From contig ML977000.1 in the NCBI GenBank assembly GCA_010015675.1, positions 475,905 through 539,904 on the forward strand: a stretch of DNA of 64,000 bases, read 5' to 3'. Both the position numbers and the translations under genes were made by a program. The DNA comes from Byssothecium circinans. Lineage: Eukaryota; Ascomycota; Dothideomycetes; Pleosporales; Massarinaceae. Position 1 is the first letter of the stretch. Each line of letters starts with the position of its first letter. Of the stretch, positions 9,881-19,631 are shown piece by piece. A model generated the notes under the pieces. It saw nothing but the letters and a program-made list of their open reading frames with translations. It had not been told where the DNA came from and ran no database searches.

Positions 9881-10300
9881 CAGCTTAAAGAAAGCCGTGA
9901 GGTGGTTAAGGTAGACCCACTTATAGGAGCTAGGCTAAACAAACGTAGGTAAATTGTAGATACTACTAATAAGCTTCCTAATACGCTCTCTCTCGCGTTT
10001 AACAAAAGCCGTATCCTTAGCTAAAGCTATTTAGTAAATTAGTAATTAGTAACGCATTATATAGTAGTAGTGAAAGTTTCTTACCTTTAAGAAGTAGGGT
10101 AATAACTAGGTCTATCTACCTAAGCTACTTAATATTGTCTTTAGGTTCTTAGGATATATTATGGAGCTTGAGCTAAAGGTCTAGGAGTTCTTCCTTAGTT
10201 GCTAGAGGAAGAGGCTATAGGTTCTTAAAGTAGCTATCCCTAGTGATAGGGATAGCTGAAGGATTCTTCATATTAAAAGGGGAAGCCATGATGAAGAAGG
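9881..10300. repeat. TA-rich, RIP-worn repeat with half a fold-back element
   Basis: The tract is rich in TA, CTA and TAG steps compared with its surroundings. Bases 9972-10042 align with the right arm of the fold-back element at 35159-35230. Where that copy has TTCAAC, CTGAGG and AACAGATCA, this one has TTTAAC, TTAGC and AGTAAATTA: mostly C-to-T or G-to-A changes, many giving TA. That is the pattern expected of repeat-induced point mutation. No intact transposase frame is visible. Confidence 0.65.
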
Positions 10301-10324
10301 AAGAACGAAGATAGGTGAGAGGCA

Positions 10325-10520
10325 GCTTGAATTTATACCTAGTGTGCGACCTTGACTAAGCGAGCATGTGAAAAGCACAGCTAGCATGTGAAAAGCACAT
10401 GCCTAGAGGATTCATCCCGTGTGAAGCAAGATATTAGTAATAACCGCTACAAACTTGGCCCTCCTGGCCCTCCATCCACTCGCGATGGCCACAACTCCAG
10501 TAGATGGTAAAGAAATCGCA
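10325..10520 (+). repeat. Dispersed repeat R2, copy A
   Basis: This stretch matches the reverse complement of 34780-34965. Shared landmarks in order are ATTTATAC, GTGTGCGACCTT, CCCGTGTGAAG, AGATATT, GTAATAACC, TTGGCC...GGCCCTCCATCC and CTCGCGATGGCC. It also contains an internal direct duplication, GCATGTGAAAAGCACA, at about 10365 and 10385. In both places R2 follows the fold-back sequence in the same relative order, so they may belong to one larger element. Confidence 0.65.
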
Positions 10521-10868
10521 CAAGAGGGCCCTGGGGACGTGGCAAAAAGGGATCGGACGCGACGTCCGGCGAAGTACAGCTTGTACTTGTAGGTATTGTC
10601 TCTCCGTTTACTGATTCCGTTGACGGAGAGGTGCACTTCTTCGGCCTAGTTAGCTTTTGGAATTTGGCGGATAGACATGAATGCTGGTAAGTAAATTCAA
10701 GAGAGAAGGGACTTACAGAATAGAGACACCGTACAAGTCACTGACCGCCACCCGCACTGCCATTGGCCCCGCCCACCGAAACGGTGAAACAGATTCCACG
10801 TGACCATGAGACACACTCGCAGCCTGGACACCTCGATGTTGACCGAGGACTTATCGCAGGAGATGACC

Positions 10869-10983
10869 CATCCCTGATCCGACCAGGAATTTTTTGCTTG
10901 TAAGGCTTTCACGTGAATATCACGTCTCAGCCGAGGCTTTCTCCCATGACCGCATCACACGGGACGATATGAATGGTGTTACT
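10869..10983 (+). repeat. Dispersed repeat R1, copy B
   Basis: Sister of 3767-3883 in the same orientation. The match ends at GTGTTACT (10983), and the next base already belongs to a 5'-truncated feruloyl esterase relic. The differences from copy A are mainly transitions. Confidence 0.7.
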
Positions 10984-11565
10984 CACACGCACGGGCAGCG
11001 GCATCTACATCGTCCCGGAGGGTCTCGACGAGGGCGGTTACCAGGGCTGGGCGAACAAGAACGGCCAGGACGTCGACTTCACCGATGCCATGATCACCAC
11101 TCTCCAAAACGGGCTCTGCATCGACCAGAACCTCATCTTCTCCTTAGGCCATAGCTACGGCGCGGGCATGTCGTATGCTCTCGCCTGCGCACGGCCCAAG
11201 ATCTTTCGCGCCGTGGCAATCAATTCCGGCGCCAATATCAGCGGATGCTCCGGCGGGACGTCGCCTGTTGCCATGTATATCCAGCACTCGGTTGGGGATT
11301 CGACCTTACCCATCTCGGCGGGAAGGGCAATTCGAGATCAGTTCGTAAAGAACAACGGCTGCACTCCTTAGACAAGTGAAACCCAGCCTCCAAAAGGCGG
11401 TCACACGAACGTCGTGTAAAGGGCTGCTCGGCTAATTATCCCCTTACCTGGGTCCCGTATGACAACAACCAGAACACTGGACATGTTCCTGCTCCAGTAG
11501 ACACTGGTGCCACTGGGTCCTTTACTCCGGGGAACAATTGGGCTTTCTTTTCGCAGTTCAATTGA
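10984..11565 (+). pseudogene. Feruloyl esterase (type C, PHB-depolymerase-like) relic, 5'-truncated
   Basis: The frame reads TGSGIYIVPEGL, GWANKNGQDVDFTDAM, CIDQNLIFSLGHSYGAGMSYA (GxSxG with the nucleophile Ser), and SPVAMYIQHSVGDSTLPIS (the acid region), strongly resembling secreted fungal feruloyl esterases of the FaeC type, which release ferulate from plant cell walls. A TAG at 11369-11371 interrupts it, probably from CAG. Downstream, a one-base loss near 11415-11420 shifts the frame; corrected, the end reads YKGCSANYPLTWVPYD and FTPGNNWAFFSQF, the normal C-terminus, with the stop at 11563-11565. The N-terminal part with the signal peptide is missing and replaced by repeat R1. Confidence 0.8.
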
Positions 11566-12156
11566 TGAGAACCAGAGTTATCACTGGAGAAGCAAACAAC
11601 ATGGTCTTTCTTGTTGAAGGAGATACTGTTTGTGCTGCTTGATGAATGTATGTATATAGCCCGCTTCAAAAACAAGCACCTGTCACAACTGTCCCATAAT
11701 CTGTACATACATAAACTCCTTTCAGAAAGCCCCGCGTATCGGAAGCTCCAGCATCTTCTTCAATACATATGCTTTGCATTCGTTTACAACAATAACACGC
11801 ATTTTTTTGGAGTGTGTTATGCTGCCCCCACTAAGAATATACTCAGTAGCTTGCCGAGACAGAAGACAATTCCTCCTTCGACCGGCCATTTATTTGCCTT
11901 AATGCCTTGCTTATATTTCTTTCCGTTTCTTGATCGGATGGTGCCCAGGTGGGTGTCGTCATGGCTGGTACGGTCTTCCAAAACATCATTCATTCATTCA
12001 TTTGTTTGTTTGGTTAAGGCTGGAGGCATACCAAGACCTCGCTGTGACGGGTGTTGGTAACATTTGCTTTCAACAATGGATGCGGGGATAATATCACGAG
12101 CCAAGTGCCCAGCTGAGTACCTAGGTAATACTTGTACAATGTGATGGTTTCCTTCT
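11566..12156. other. Intergenic, no supported gene
   Basis: Flank of the esterase relic, then unassigned sequence up to the chromodomain gene. Frames here show no family signature. Confidence 0.45.
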
Positions 12157-12464
12157 TCAGCTCACCTCATACTCCTTAATATGTTCACGGCTTACGGTAG
12201 CTTCTTTCTCCCAAGAATTCTCGCTCTCCGGACGACCCTTCCACTCAACAAAGTATTCGACCTTTCCGCGCAGCACTCGCTTCTTGAGTAGCCGCATGCC
12301 CGAATAGTCCCCTTGATAGGTCGCCTCATACTCTCCGCTCCAAACGGGGCTGTTTTCGTGGAACACGTTGTCTGTAGATTCATCATCTATGTTACAGGTT
12401 TGCTCAAATCGACTCGGGGCTTAGAGTTGTTGAATTGTGAGGACTTACCCCTAGCCACGTGCAT
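12157..12464 (-). CDS. Small chromodomain protein
   Basis: Model: complement(join(12157..12386, 12449..12464)), 81 residues. Exon 1 is only 16 bases (MHVAR plus one base), followed by a GTAAGT donor and an ACATAG acceptor. The body LLKKRVLRGKVEYFVEWKG plus ESENSWE and HIKEYEV is a chromodomain: the aromatic cage candidates are the Y/F of VEYFVEWKG and the W of NSWE. Chromodomains bind methylated histone tails in HP1-like proteins and also end the integrases of Ty3/gypsy chromoviruses. No other retroelement coding is visible in the 450 bases upstream. Alternatives are a standalone chromodomain gene, a co-opted integrase tail, or a relic fragment; the start exon is the least certain part. Confidence 0.5.
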
Positions 12465-12933
12465 GATTAGTCAGATCCAAACTATAACCTAGTAAAGTGA
12501 TGGTGCCCGCATCAGTTCGATCGCATCGAGGGCGGAACAGCGGATTTCTTCCGGTAGAAGTGTGACATCGTGGCAAGAGCCTTCGCCTTCGTGAATCATC
12601 TCGGAATAAGCGTCTGAAAATATGCACACTGCCGATACCTGCGTTCGCGCGGTAAGCGGGTTGCGACCCCGCCACAGTTTCCCCGGCTCGGGTGCGTAGC
12701 GTGGTTTTATGACTAGGGGCTTCAACTAATTGGATTACCCTAATCACTCTTGGGAGGGCCTGTAGTAGCCGCATTTTAACCCGTGTAATTAGCATCTTAG
12801 CACGTTTTAGAGCGATCGCAAGGGTCCGTACCCCTAACCTTCCGCAACAGTGACCCTGACGATCAAACAATGCAATGATGATCGCGGCAGAAGATTCGGC
12901 TCCTTAGCATACAGCTCGTCCCTGCATGGAAGG
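12465..12933. other. Intergenic, no supported gene
   Basis: Sequence between the chromodomain gene and the truncated tannase-family gene. It occupies the place where the C-terminal half of the esterase should be, but no esterase motif is seen in any frame. Confidence 0.4.
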
Positions 12934-13656
12934 TCAACGGACGACTAGTTTGTTCCATCCAGACATAAGAGGATAGAATCCAGCACTCCATGAAGTGAGG
13001 TTGTTGAAGGCAAAGGCAGGTGCGCCTGCAACCACACCATCGAAGTCTTCAGGAAAAGATTGGACCGATTTAAAGCCTTGTCGTCCACCAGTTGAGCAGC
13101 CAAGATAGTAGCTCTTCGTGTGGTTCTTCCCGTAGAACGTCTGGCTAATTTGCTTGCCTGCGACAACACCCGTGTGGACCGCACGATAAGCAAAGTCGGC
13201 AACAACCTCGAGGTTGGTGAAGGTCTCTCCACTCATGCCATCATGGCCATTGTTTGTGCCCACGGCTGCAAAACCCAGAGACGTGGCATAATCAATATCC
13301 TCGTACTGGATGCATCCACCGAGTCCACCATTGCCCGTGCTCAAAAAGCGACCAGTCCAGTTTTGTGGGAGCCATGCCTCCATGCGAATGCCCGAGGTGG
13401 CTGAGGTCGTGATGTTCAGTCCGATACGGCAGACATTGGCAGAGACGGCCTGCGAAGTACGCGTGCACGAAGGGACGTTCTCGGGAAACTGAAGCGTCGT
13501 ACCAGCAGTAACATATTCGGCGAAGGAAACGGTGCCTCCGGGAATGGAGATCTTATCGGCGATCGAAGTGCATTGGGTGGTGAAATTGGTGGGTCCAGCC
13601 TGAGCAGATCCAAATCCAGGAAGTAGAAAAGCAATGAGAGGCAGAAGCAAGGCCAT
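12934..13656 (-). pseudogene. Tannase/feruloyl esterase B family gene, C-terminally truncated
   Basis: The ATG at 13656 gives a signal peptide (MALLLPLIAFLLPGFGSAQA). The body has the tannase-family pattern: CTSIADKI, VEAWLP-like EAWLPQNWTGRF, GNGGLGGCIQYED, GTNNGHDG and YYLGCSTGGRQG, with the nucleophile Ser at about residue 188, then SFPEDFDGVVAGAPAF. Family enzymes are about 500-550 residues and end with the Asp and His of the triad; here translation stops at 240 residues after FYPLMSG, so Asp and His are lost. The frame is otherwise clean and a TATATA lies about 90 bases upstream (13746-13752). The break looks like a deletion or insertion junction rather than a point stop. Such enzymes cleave hydroxycinnamate esters of plant cell walls outside the cell. 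Confidence 0.8.
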
Positions 13657-14010
13657 CTTTTCCAAAGAGAAGGGCAAATGCTGATTCACACAGTATGGAA
13701 GCAGGTAATCTTATGGACTCCCTTGAAGGAGGAAGATCATCCATACTTATATACCAACCTCCCATAGCCCATCGGCAAATGGGTCAAGCCTGTGGCTGTG
13801 ACGCAAACCTGCGAATGGGCCATAGTACGTACACTTCCAATTCCCTTGTTTCAACGGAAACGCCTCACACGATTTTTTTCCAAGCCAAAGCAGAAACCTG
13901 GCAAAAAAATCTTTTATGTCCCTAGTTTGAGGTTGTGTTTTGATGAATAGGGCCGACCATCGGGAGGTATTCTTTTCTCAGTTACCGGCTCCTGCAATCG
14001 ACCCTTTACC
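13657..14010. other. Promoter region of the truncated tannase gene
   Basis: Contains the TATATA near 13746 and no gene. The stretch ends at the TA target site of the MITE. Confidence 0.4.
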
Positions 14011-14012
14011 TA

Positions 14013-14269
14013 TTGCGTCTTGTCAACTCCGACGGGACAAACAGGGTTACTAGTTGGGATATGAGTCGTACTTTTTGCGTGGTAAAATCTTCAACCTACT
14101 GTTTTAATTAGCTAGAGCTTGAAAATATAAGACAATACTAAGAAATGTCTTCAAATTTTATGACGAATCATTGCCAGATCGTGATATTTTAGTTACCCTA
14201 TTGGCTGCTGCCCCTTGTATAATCCCCGCCGGCTACCCTGTTTGTCCCGTCAGAGTTGACAAGACGCAG
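14013..14269. mobile_element. MITE with 35-base inverted ends, TA-flanked
   Basis: The left end (14013-14047) and the right end (14235-14269) are inverted copies with two mismatches; the shared part reads TGCGTCTTGTCAACTC then GACGGGACAAACAGGGT. The 187-base interior is AT-rich and has no reading frame. TA stands immediately outside both ends (14011-14012 and 14270-14271), as expected for Tc1/mariner/pogo-type insertion. Non-autonomous; the driving transposase is not in the window. Confidence 0.75.
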
Positions 14270-14907
14270 TATGCGAGCAAGGACATATGAAACTCAAGAC
14301 CCGTCTGATCAGCAGAGTCCCATCTCTAATTTGCTAGTAAAGATGGTAGTGGCCGAGGCTCGCGCTAGACTAAACTGGGAAATGTAGACTAACGAAAAGC
14401 CGACCTCCAGCCGGAGCATGAGCAACTCGTCTTGCGTAGTGCGTAGTTTCAGCGGGGGCCGCTTTATGCGATGTCTCGCAGGCCGCGCCATCGTGCGTCA
14501 TTTCTGCCAAGATCTACCTAGCAATATTCGCGGAATTAGCCCGTCCATGGTCGCGGAATTCCTACGCAGCGGTCACCAGATCGCAATTACTGTAGGAGTA
14601 GCGTTGTATATATCCAGAGTATTAACGTCTTCAACAGTGTCAAGCGTTTATGCGACGTCGTTCTTGGCTAGCCTACTGACCTTCCTTGTCAATCGCGAGC
14701 GCGAATCTAGGCCCTCAACCATCACGCACCACATGTGAGACGCAGCGACAATGTGGCTTCTGCGCGTTATTTACGCTCATTGCTTCTTCCTATAGGAAAT
14801 TAGCTTCTCTTCAGGCCCCTCTATCTTAACTCACGACACCTGCTGCGACTTTAAGTAATTGTCAATCCAGCACTGCTTGCTCGCGACATGTTCATTCACG
14901 ATCCAAC
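14270..14907. other. Intergenic, no supported gene
   Basis: Unassigned sequence between the MITE and the DUF1295 relic. A 106-codon frame at 14418-14738 has no recognisable motif. Confidence 0.4.
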
Positions 14908-15145
14908 ATGACCCTCCTCTAGACGCTCCTGCGCGCTACCGTATTTCGTTCTCTACTCCTCCAAACCCTTGTTCCTTCAGTGCCACTCGCATATAGCATC
15001 CAGACTCCTGTGGCTATCCCTTTAATTATGGCCTGGACGGATCGCTTCTACGACCTGTCCGGGAGCCTAACATACCTGTCCTGCACGGCCCCGAGCCTTG
15101 CACTACCCTACCTTAGGGCCAAGAACTCTAGCGCTGTCACCGGAC
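14908..15145 (+). pseudogene. DUF1295 / steroid-reductase-like membrane protein relic (N-terminus)
   Basis: The ATG at 14908 is followed at codon 5 by TAG, then by an open stretch: TLLRATVFRSLLLQTLVPSV and AIPLIMAWTDRFYDLSGSL, then TYLSCTAPSLALPYL. The RFYDLSGSLTYLS pattern is typical of the first membrane segments of fungal DUF1295 (3-oxo-5-alpha-steroid 4-dehydrogenase-like) proteins. Members are around 300 residues; here only about 75 remain before similarity fades near 15145. The TAG could derive from CAG (C-to-T). Family assignment rests on that motif alone. Confidence 0.5.
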
Positions 15146-15208
15146 TAGCCGAATATCTTGGTTGCAGCACAAACGGAGGAGGCGTTGAGTACCTAGCTAA
15201 TAGAGACG

Positions 15209-16050
15209 GATTGCATATTCGCCTTAGCTTTAACCCCCTTTATCGGAAACCTTCCCCAATTTCTTCCCCTCCTCGTCATCTTTCCTCGCCTTGTCATCCT
15301 CCCCTCTCTTGAACATAACGTTGAACTCTTTGAGGGGCTTTTCACCTTTCTCCAGCTTCTCATCGAGCGTACGCATAAACAATACCTTTTGGTCCACTTT
15401 AGGGATACCATTATAGTTCGTTGTCAATAGAACTTCGTGGATTGAGATTCACCGTGTTGGCGCGTGCTACTCCCGAGAGGTAGTCCGCAGTCTCTTTCCC
15501 TCTAACATCTGCTTCTGGTCCTACCCTCGGGACACTCCACCTCATCCCTTAAAGCGGCCTCCTATCATTAGACTTCCATGATTTCTTCTTATCTTTTCTT
15601 GCCGCTTGACGCCTCACATCACCCATCCAATCATCATCAATCCTGTCCCAAAGTTTCTTGAGGTCCTCAAACGGGTTCAAGAGTGTAGGTACAGTTGCAC
15701 GCGATTTAAGAGCTGCGTCGTAAATGATGTTAAACTGAGGGTTGAGTTCGGAAACCTCGGGGCTGGGATCTTCAAGGTTTTCCAACAGTGTATGCAGGGC
15801 GAGCCATCGGTCGCACGACAGGGGCACTTCGTCAGTGGAGTTGAAATTTTGGATAAAGGTATTTTTTGAGTGATTGCTTCTGATTCATGACCCCCTGCTC
15901 TGCTGCCACCTTGTAGGCATCGAATCATTCAATCAATGCCTTGAGCGATGCAGGATATTGGTCGCTGTACTTGGCTACGAAATCGGCGTACTTTCGATAT
16001 CTTGGGCGAGTAGAGTGGCCATATCTTGAGCCAGTTGAGTGGTCATAGTG
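15209..16050 (-). pseudogene. Unrecognised gene relic in several frames
   Basis: Coherent, charged protein segments appear in changing frames on the minus strand: MTTQLAQDMATLLAQDIES from about 16045, then KYADFVAKYSDQYPASLKAL and FDAYKVAAEQGVMNQKQSL with a TGA between, DRWLALHTLLENLEDPSPEV around 15820, KKLWDRIDDDWMGDVRRQA around 15640, and KPLKEFNVMFKRGEDDKARK around 15330. No family is recognised. Stops and shifts between segments suggest a decayed gene; unrecognised introns could explain some but not all of them. Confidence 0.35.
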
Positions 16051-16972
16051 AGCTTGGTGTGGAAAGGCCTCTGGGAGTTGATGGACGAGTGTAGTCGTGA
16101 TAAACCGCTGGGATAGTCTGGATCAACGTAATTAATTCGTGTGTGAAGTCGTTCTCAGGCTTGCTGAAAAATAGTCGTGATGATAGCTCCACCGAAGAAA
16201 CATCTCTTAATGGAGGCATACATCGGGGAGGAATACAGATACAGTGTATGTGAATGCAACTTCAACTCACCAAGGGACACCTTTTACTAGAAGACGTCGG
16301 TGGCTAGTAGCATTGGCGTGACTTTTGAAGGGTGTCTTTCTGGGGTGTGATGGGCATCGCATTCTAAAGTGAAGGTATCATACTATTTTGATTGCGAACC
16401 AAGACGGAGCTCGTGAATACGATTTTCTCTGGAACGGCGCTCCATGCGACACCGAGAAGCAGTGAATACTTTCATGCTGTCTTGAAGCAAGTAAAATGAC
16501 GTGACAAAAACCCTTGCAATACTTTCGGTAATTTAGCCCAGGTGTTATAAAGCCTTTATCTTCTTAATTGGGTCGGGAATCCGACAACAGCATTGCTTGC
16601 GAGTGATTGTCTGCAACGAAAGCATAGTCTCACCGTTCATAGAGACACTAATATAAACCACATAAGAGAACTGGCAATAACAGCAGTGGAAATAGCAAAG
16701 CCGCACTTAAATTCATGTACAGCACAAAACCATTTATCCCTATAAGATTCCACACGGCCTTCAGAGCCGCGCCACCATCTCTCCAAGCTCAACCAACAAC
16801 CGAGAAAACAAAACGCACCTTCCCAACCCCTCAAACCTAGCCTAAACCCCACCAACTCCACCATCAAACCCCTTTGGTTTTTGCAGCCCCGATGGAGCCC
16901 TAACTCTACCCGGAGACCCCACATCCGCCTTCCCCCTCTTCTCCTTCCTCTGCACCATTTCCCTTTCGCCTC
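16051..16972. other. Intergenic, no supported gene
   Basis: No frame with recognisable content on either strand. Long pyrimidine-rich tracts around 16900-17000 belong to the coding strand of the next relic or its flank. Confidence 0.4.
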
Positions 16973-17376
16973 CTACTTCTTCCTCACCTTCTCCCTAGCC
17001 TTCTCCCCCATCGTCATCAACCCCTCCCGAGCCGTTTCCTCATTCCACAGCCTAACCAACTGGTCTATATCTTTCGCAAGCTTCCCGAGCTCCTCTTCTT
17101 TACGTTTGATCGCGGGGACCAGCTCCAAGATCTTTTTCACGCCGCTGTCATTGCGGAAATTCCTCGTCTGAGCGTTCTTAGCCACGCGCCCTTGGTTGAG
17201 TTTCGTATCGATATCTTTCTTGGTGGGGAATGGGACGAGCCATGTTTTGAGTGATTGTGTAGTGCATGCTGGTATTGTTTGATGTGGGCTCCTATTTGCT
17301 TGATTTGCTCGTCTAAGAATGCGTCGAAGTGGACAAAGAGGGGTAATACGTCGGTGGGGGTTTGCTGGTCGTTCAT
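16973..17376 (-). pseudogene. Small charged helical protein with a frameshift
   Basis: The ATG at 17376 opens MNDQQTPTDVLPLFVHFDAF and DEQIKQIGAHIKQYQ, then the frame is lost. One frame over, QSLKTWLVPFPTKKDIDTKL, NQGRVAKNAQTRNFRNDSG and VKKILELVPAIKRKEEELGK continue to a stop at 16973. No GT...AG pair lies in the junction near 17250, so a one-base indel is the simplest reading. The predicted product is about 135 residues, helical and cytosolic, similar in style to the small orphan proteins elsewhere in the window. Confidence 0.4.
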
Positions 17377-18164
17377 CGTGAACAGTCGTGAGGATTGTGG
17401 AAAGTGGTTATTTGGGTGTGTTGGGGACTGATTGCAGTTTATGGTGTTTCCAAGGTATATTGACTCAGTTTATATGTAGAAGGGGGACTACTGCCAGGTC
17501 GAGCACTTATAAAGATCCTAGGCAGATAGTGCAAGTGTGAATACGACTCATCGCCAAAAATATAGTTTGCTAGACTTATGATTGATCTGTACGAGGGACG
17601 GTCTATCATTCCCAGGCGGCAATCCTCAGCCAAGCGCCTGAAAATCGGACCAGGACAAACCTTGCGCTGGTGAATACTTACGTTGCGACTTCGCAGGACC
17701 ACTGAATCCTGCCTTCTTCCGGCGAAGGCAGACGGCCATGCCCTTCACTCCGCCACTGTTCGATAGATTGATTGGAGCGCTCGTACAAAACCCTCAGACC
17801 TCTACATTCACTATCACTTTCAAAAAGGCGCAATTACCTTCATAGCCATCAATGTGGGAAGACGAACAAGCTTGGTTTGCTAGACGATGTGAGCGGTCAG
17901 GAGAGCACCAGATTCATGTGTATCATAAAGCAGTAGCCTTGTTATTGAAGTGGTGTTTGCAAATTATCAACTTGGTACTATTTCTCGTCACGTATCAGCT
18001 CTCCGGTTGGCTTATATAACGGAGGTGAAGGGTCGGACTCACTGAATTGCTGAAGAGCCCTTTCCTCCGCACTCAATTACCCGAAGCGCCGTTTCTCTTG
18101 AACTGAGAAGCTTCACTCAACGCCAGAGATGGTCAAATACCCGTTTTCCATCATTTCAATCCTT
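17377..18164. other. Intergenic, no supported gene
   Basis: Spacer between the small relic and the 3' end of FAL1. Short frames only. Confidence 0.45.
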
Positions 18165-19411
18165 TCATGCAAGTAGATCCGCCACATTCATAGGCATCTC
18201 GTCGATCTGGGTCGAGTAATACACTGAAACTGGTTAGTGACAATCATTGACTGTTTATTGAAGAACTTACGCTCGATGTCACGCAGAATGCGCACGTCTT
18301 CCTGCGTCACGAAGTTGATAGCCACACCCTTGCGACCGAATCGGCCACTTCGGCCAATCCTGTGGATGTAGTTCTCACGGTTCGAAGGGAGATCGTAGTT
18401 GATGACCAGCGACACTTGTTGTACGTCGATTCCGCGCGCCCAAACGTCGGTTGAAATCAGCACGCGCGAGTTGGCCTGGCGGAAGTCCTGCATGATACTG
18501 TCGCGTTCCCGCTGCGGCATATCCCCGTGCATGGATGATACCGTGAAGTTGGCCTCGCGCATCTTGTCCGTCAGCCAGTCAACCTTACGGCGCGTGTTGC
18601 AGAAGATGACGGCTTGTGTGATGGTGAGAGTGTCGTAGAGGTCGCACAGCGTATCAAACTTCCACTCCTCTTTCTCAATTGCGATGAAGTACTGCTTCAG
18701 GCCCTCGAGGGTCAACTCGTCACGCTTGACTAGAATGCGCACCGGATCCGTCATGAACTTGGTCGTCATTTCGAGGACATCGTAGGGGAGCGTGGCCGAG
18801 ACGACGACGACCTGTGTCGCAGGAGGGAGGTAGCGGTACACGTCGTAGATCTGTTCGCGAAAGCCCCTGTTAAGCAGCTCGTCGGCCTCGTCTAGGACTA
18901 GCATCTTGATGTTGCGCGTGCGCAGATTTCGGCGGCGGATCATGTCAGCTACACGGCCTGGGGTGCCTGATACCACATGCTGGCCGTAGTCGAGCTTGCG
19001 GATATCCTCGCCCACATTCGTTCCTCCAATGCAGGCGTGGCATTGCACATTCATGTAGTCGCCGAGGCCCGTGATGACGGACTGGATCTGGGTTGCAAGT
19101 TCGCGCGTGGGGGACAGGACGAGGGCCTGCGTCTCGCGCACCGCCGTGTCGATGACCTGCAGGATGGAAATGGAGAAGGTGGCCGTCTTTCCCGTGCCCG
19201 ACTGAGCCTGCGCAATCGTGTCGCGGCCCTTGCAGACCTGCACGATCGCGCGCGACTGCACGGCCGAAGGCGATTCGTAGCCGTATGCGTAGATGCCGCG
19301 CAGCAGGTTTTCCTTGAGGTGCATCGCCTCGAAGGTCGGTGCGACGGTGACTTCCTTGGAGGTGGCAAACTCCATCTTTTCGTCCACATTGCGATCGATT
19401 CCGTCGGCCAT
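18165..19411 (-). CDS. FAL1: DEAD-box RNA helicase FAL1 (eIF4A-III)
   Basis: Model: complement(join(18165..18223, 18271..19411)), 399 residues, the usual length. The helicase core is complete: Q-motif region [23 protein letters not shown] (Walker A), PTRELA, GG, TPGR, DEAD in [16 protein letters not shown] in VVVSATLP, then [17 protein letters not shown] and [10 protein letters not shown], ending [17 protein letters not shown]. The ATG at 19411 (MADGID) is preferred to an upstream frame extension because the family starts there. eIF4A-III is the RNA clamp of the exon-junction complex and acts with spliceosomes; yeast Fal1 also serves 18S rRNA processing. It is head-to-head with the SF3a60 gene. 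Confidence 0.95.
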
Positions 19412-19631
19412 GACTGCGGCTGTTAGTGTTTGTTTTGGTGGAGTGAGGAAGTTGGGAGAGGCCTTGCTCAACTTATTTTGCGGGGTCGGCGAAAGGTTTC
19501 CCCGGGCGCGCTAGCTAGAGATTCTAATCCGCGCCTCGCGCTTCTCGACACCATACATCAACACCGAGTGAGGTTCGCACCCATAGTATCCCTTCGCAAT
19601 ATTGCTCCACTCACTATAGCTAGCACTCACC
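19412..19631. promoter_or_regulatory. Bidirectional promoter between FAL1 and SF3a60
   Basis: Only 220 bases separate the two divergent start codons, so both promoters must lie here or overlap the opposite 5' leader. No TATA box is evident on either strand, as is usual for housekeeping genes. Confidence 0.6.

Noticed and set aside
14418..14738. 106-codon frame
   Set aside because: Lacks any family signature and lies between a MITE and a relic.
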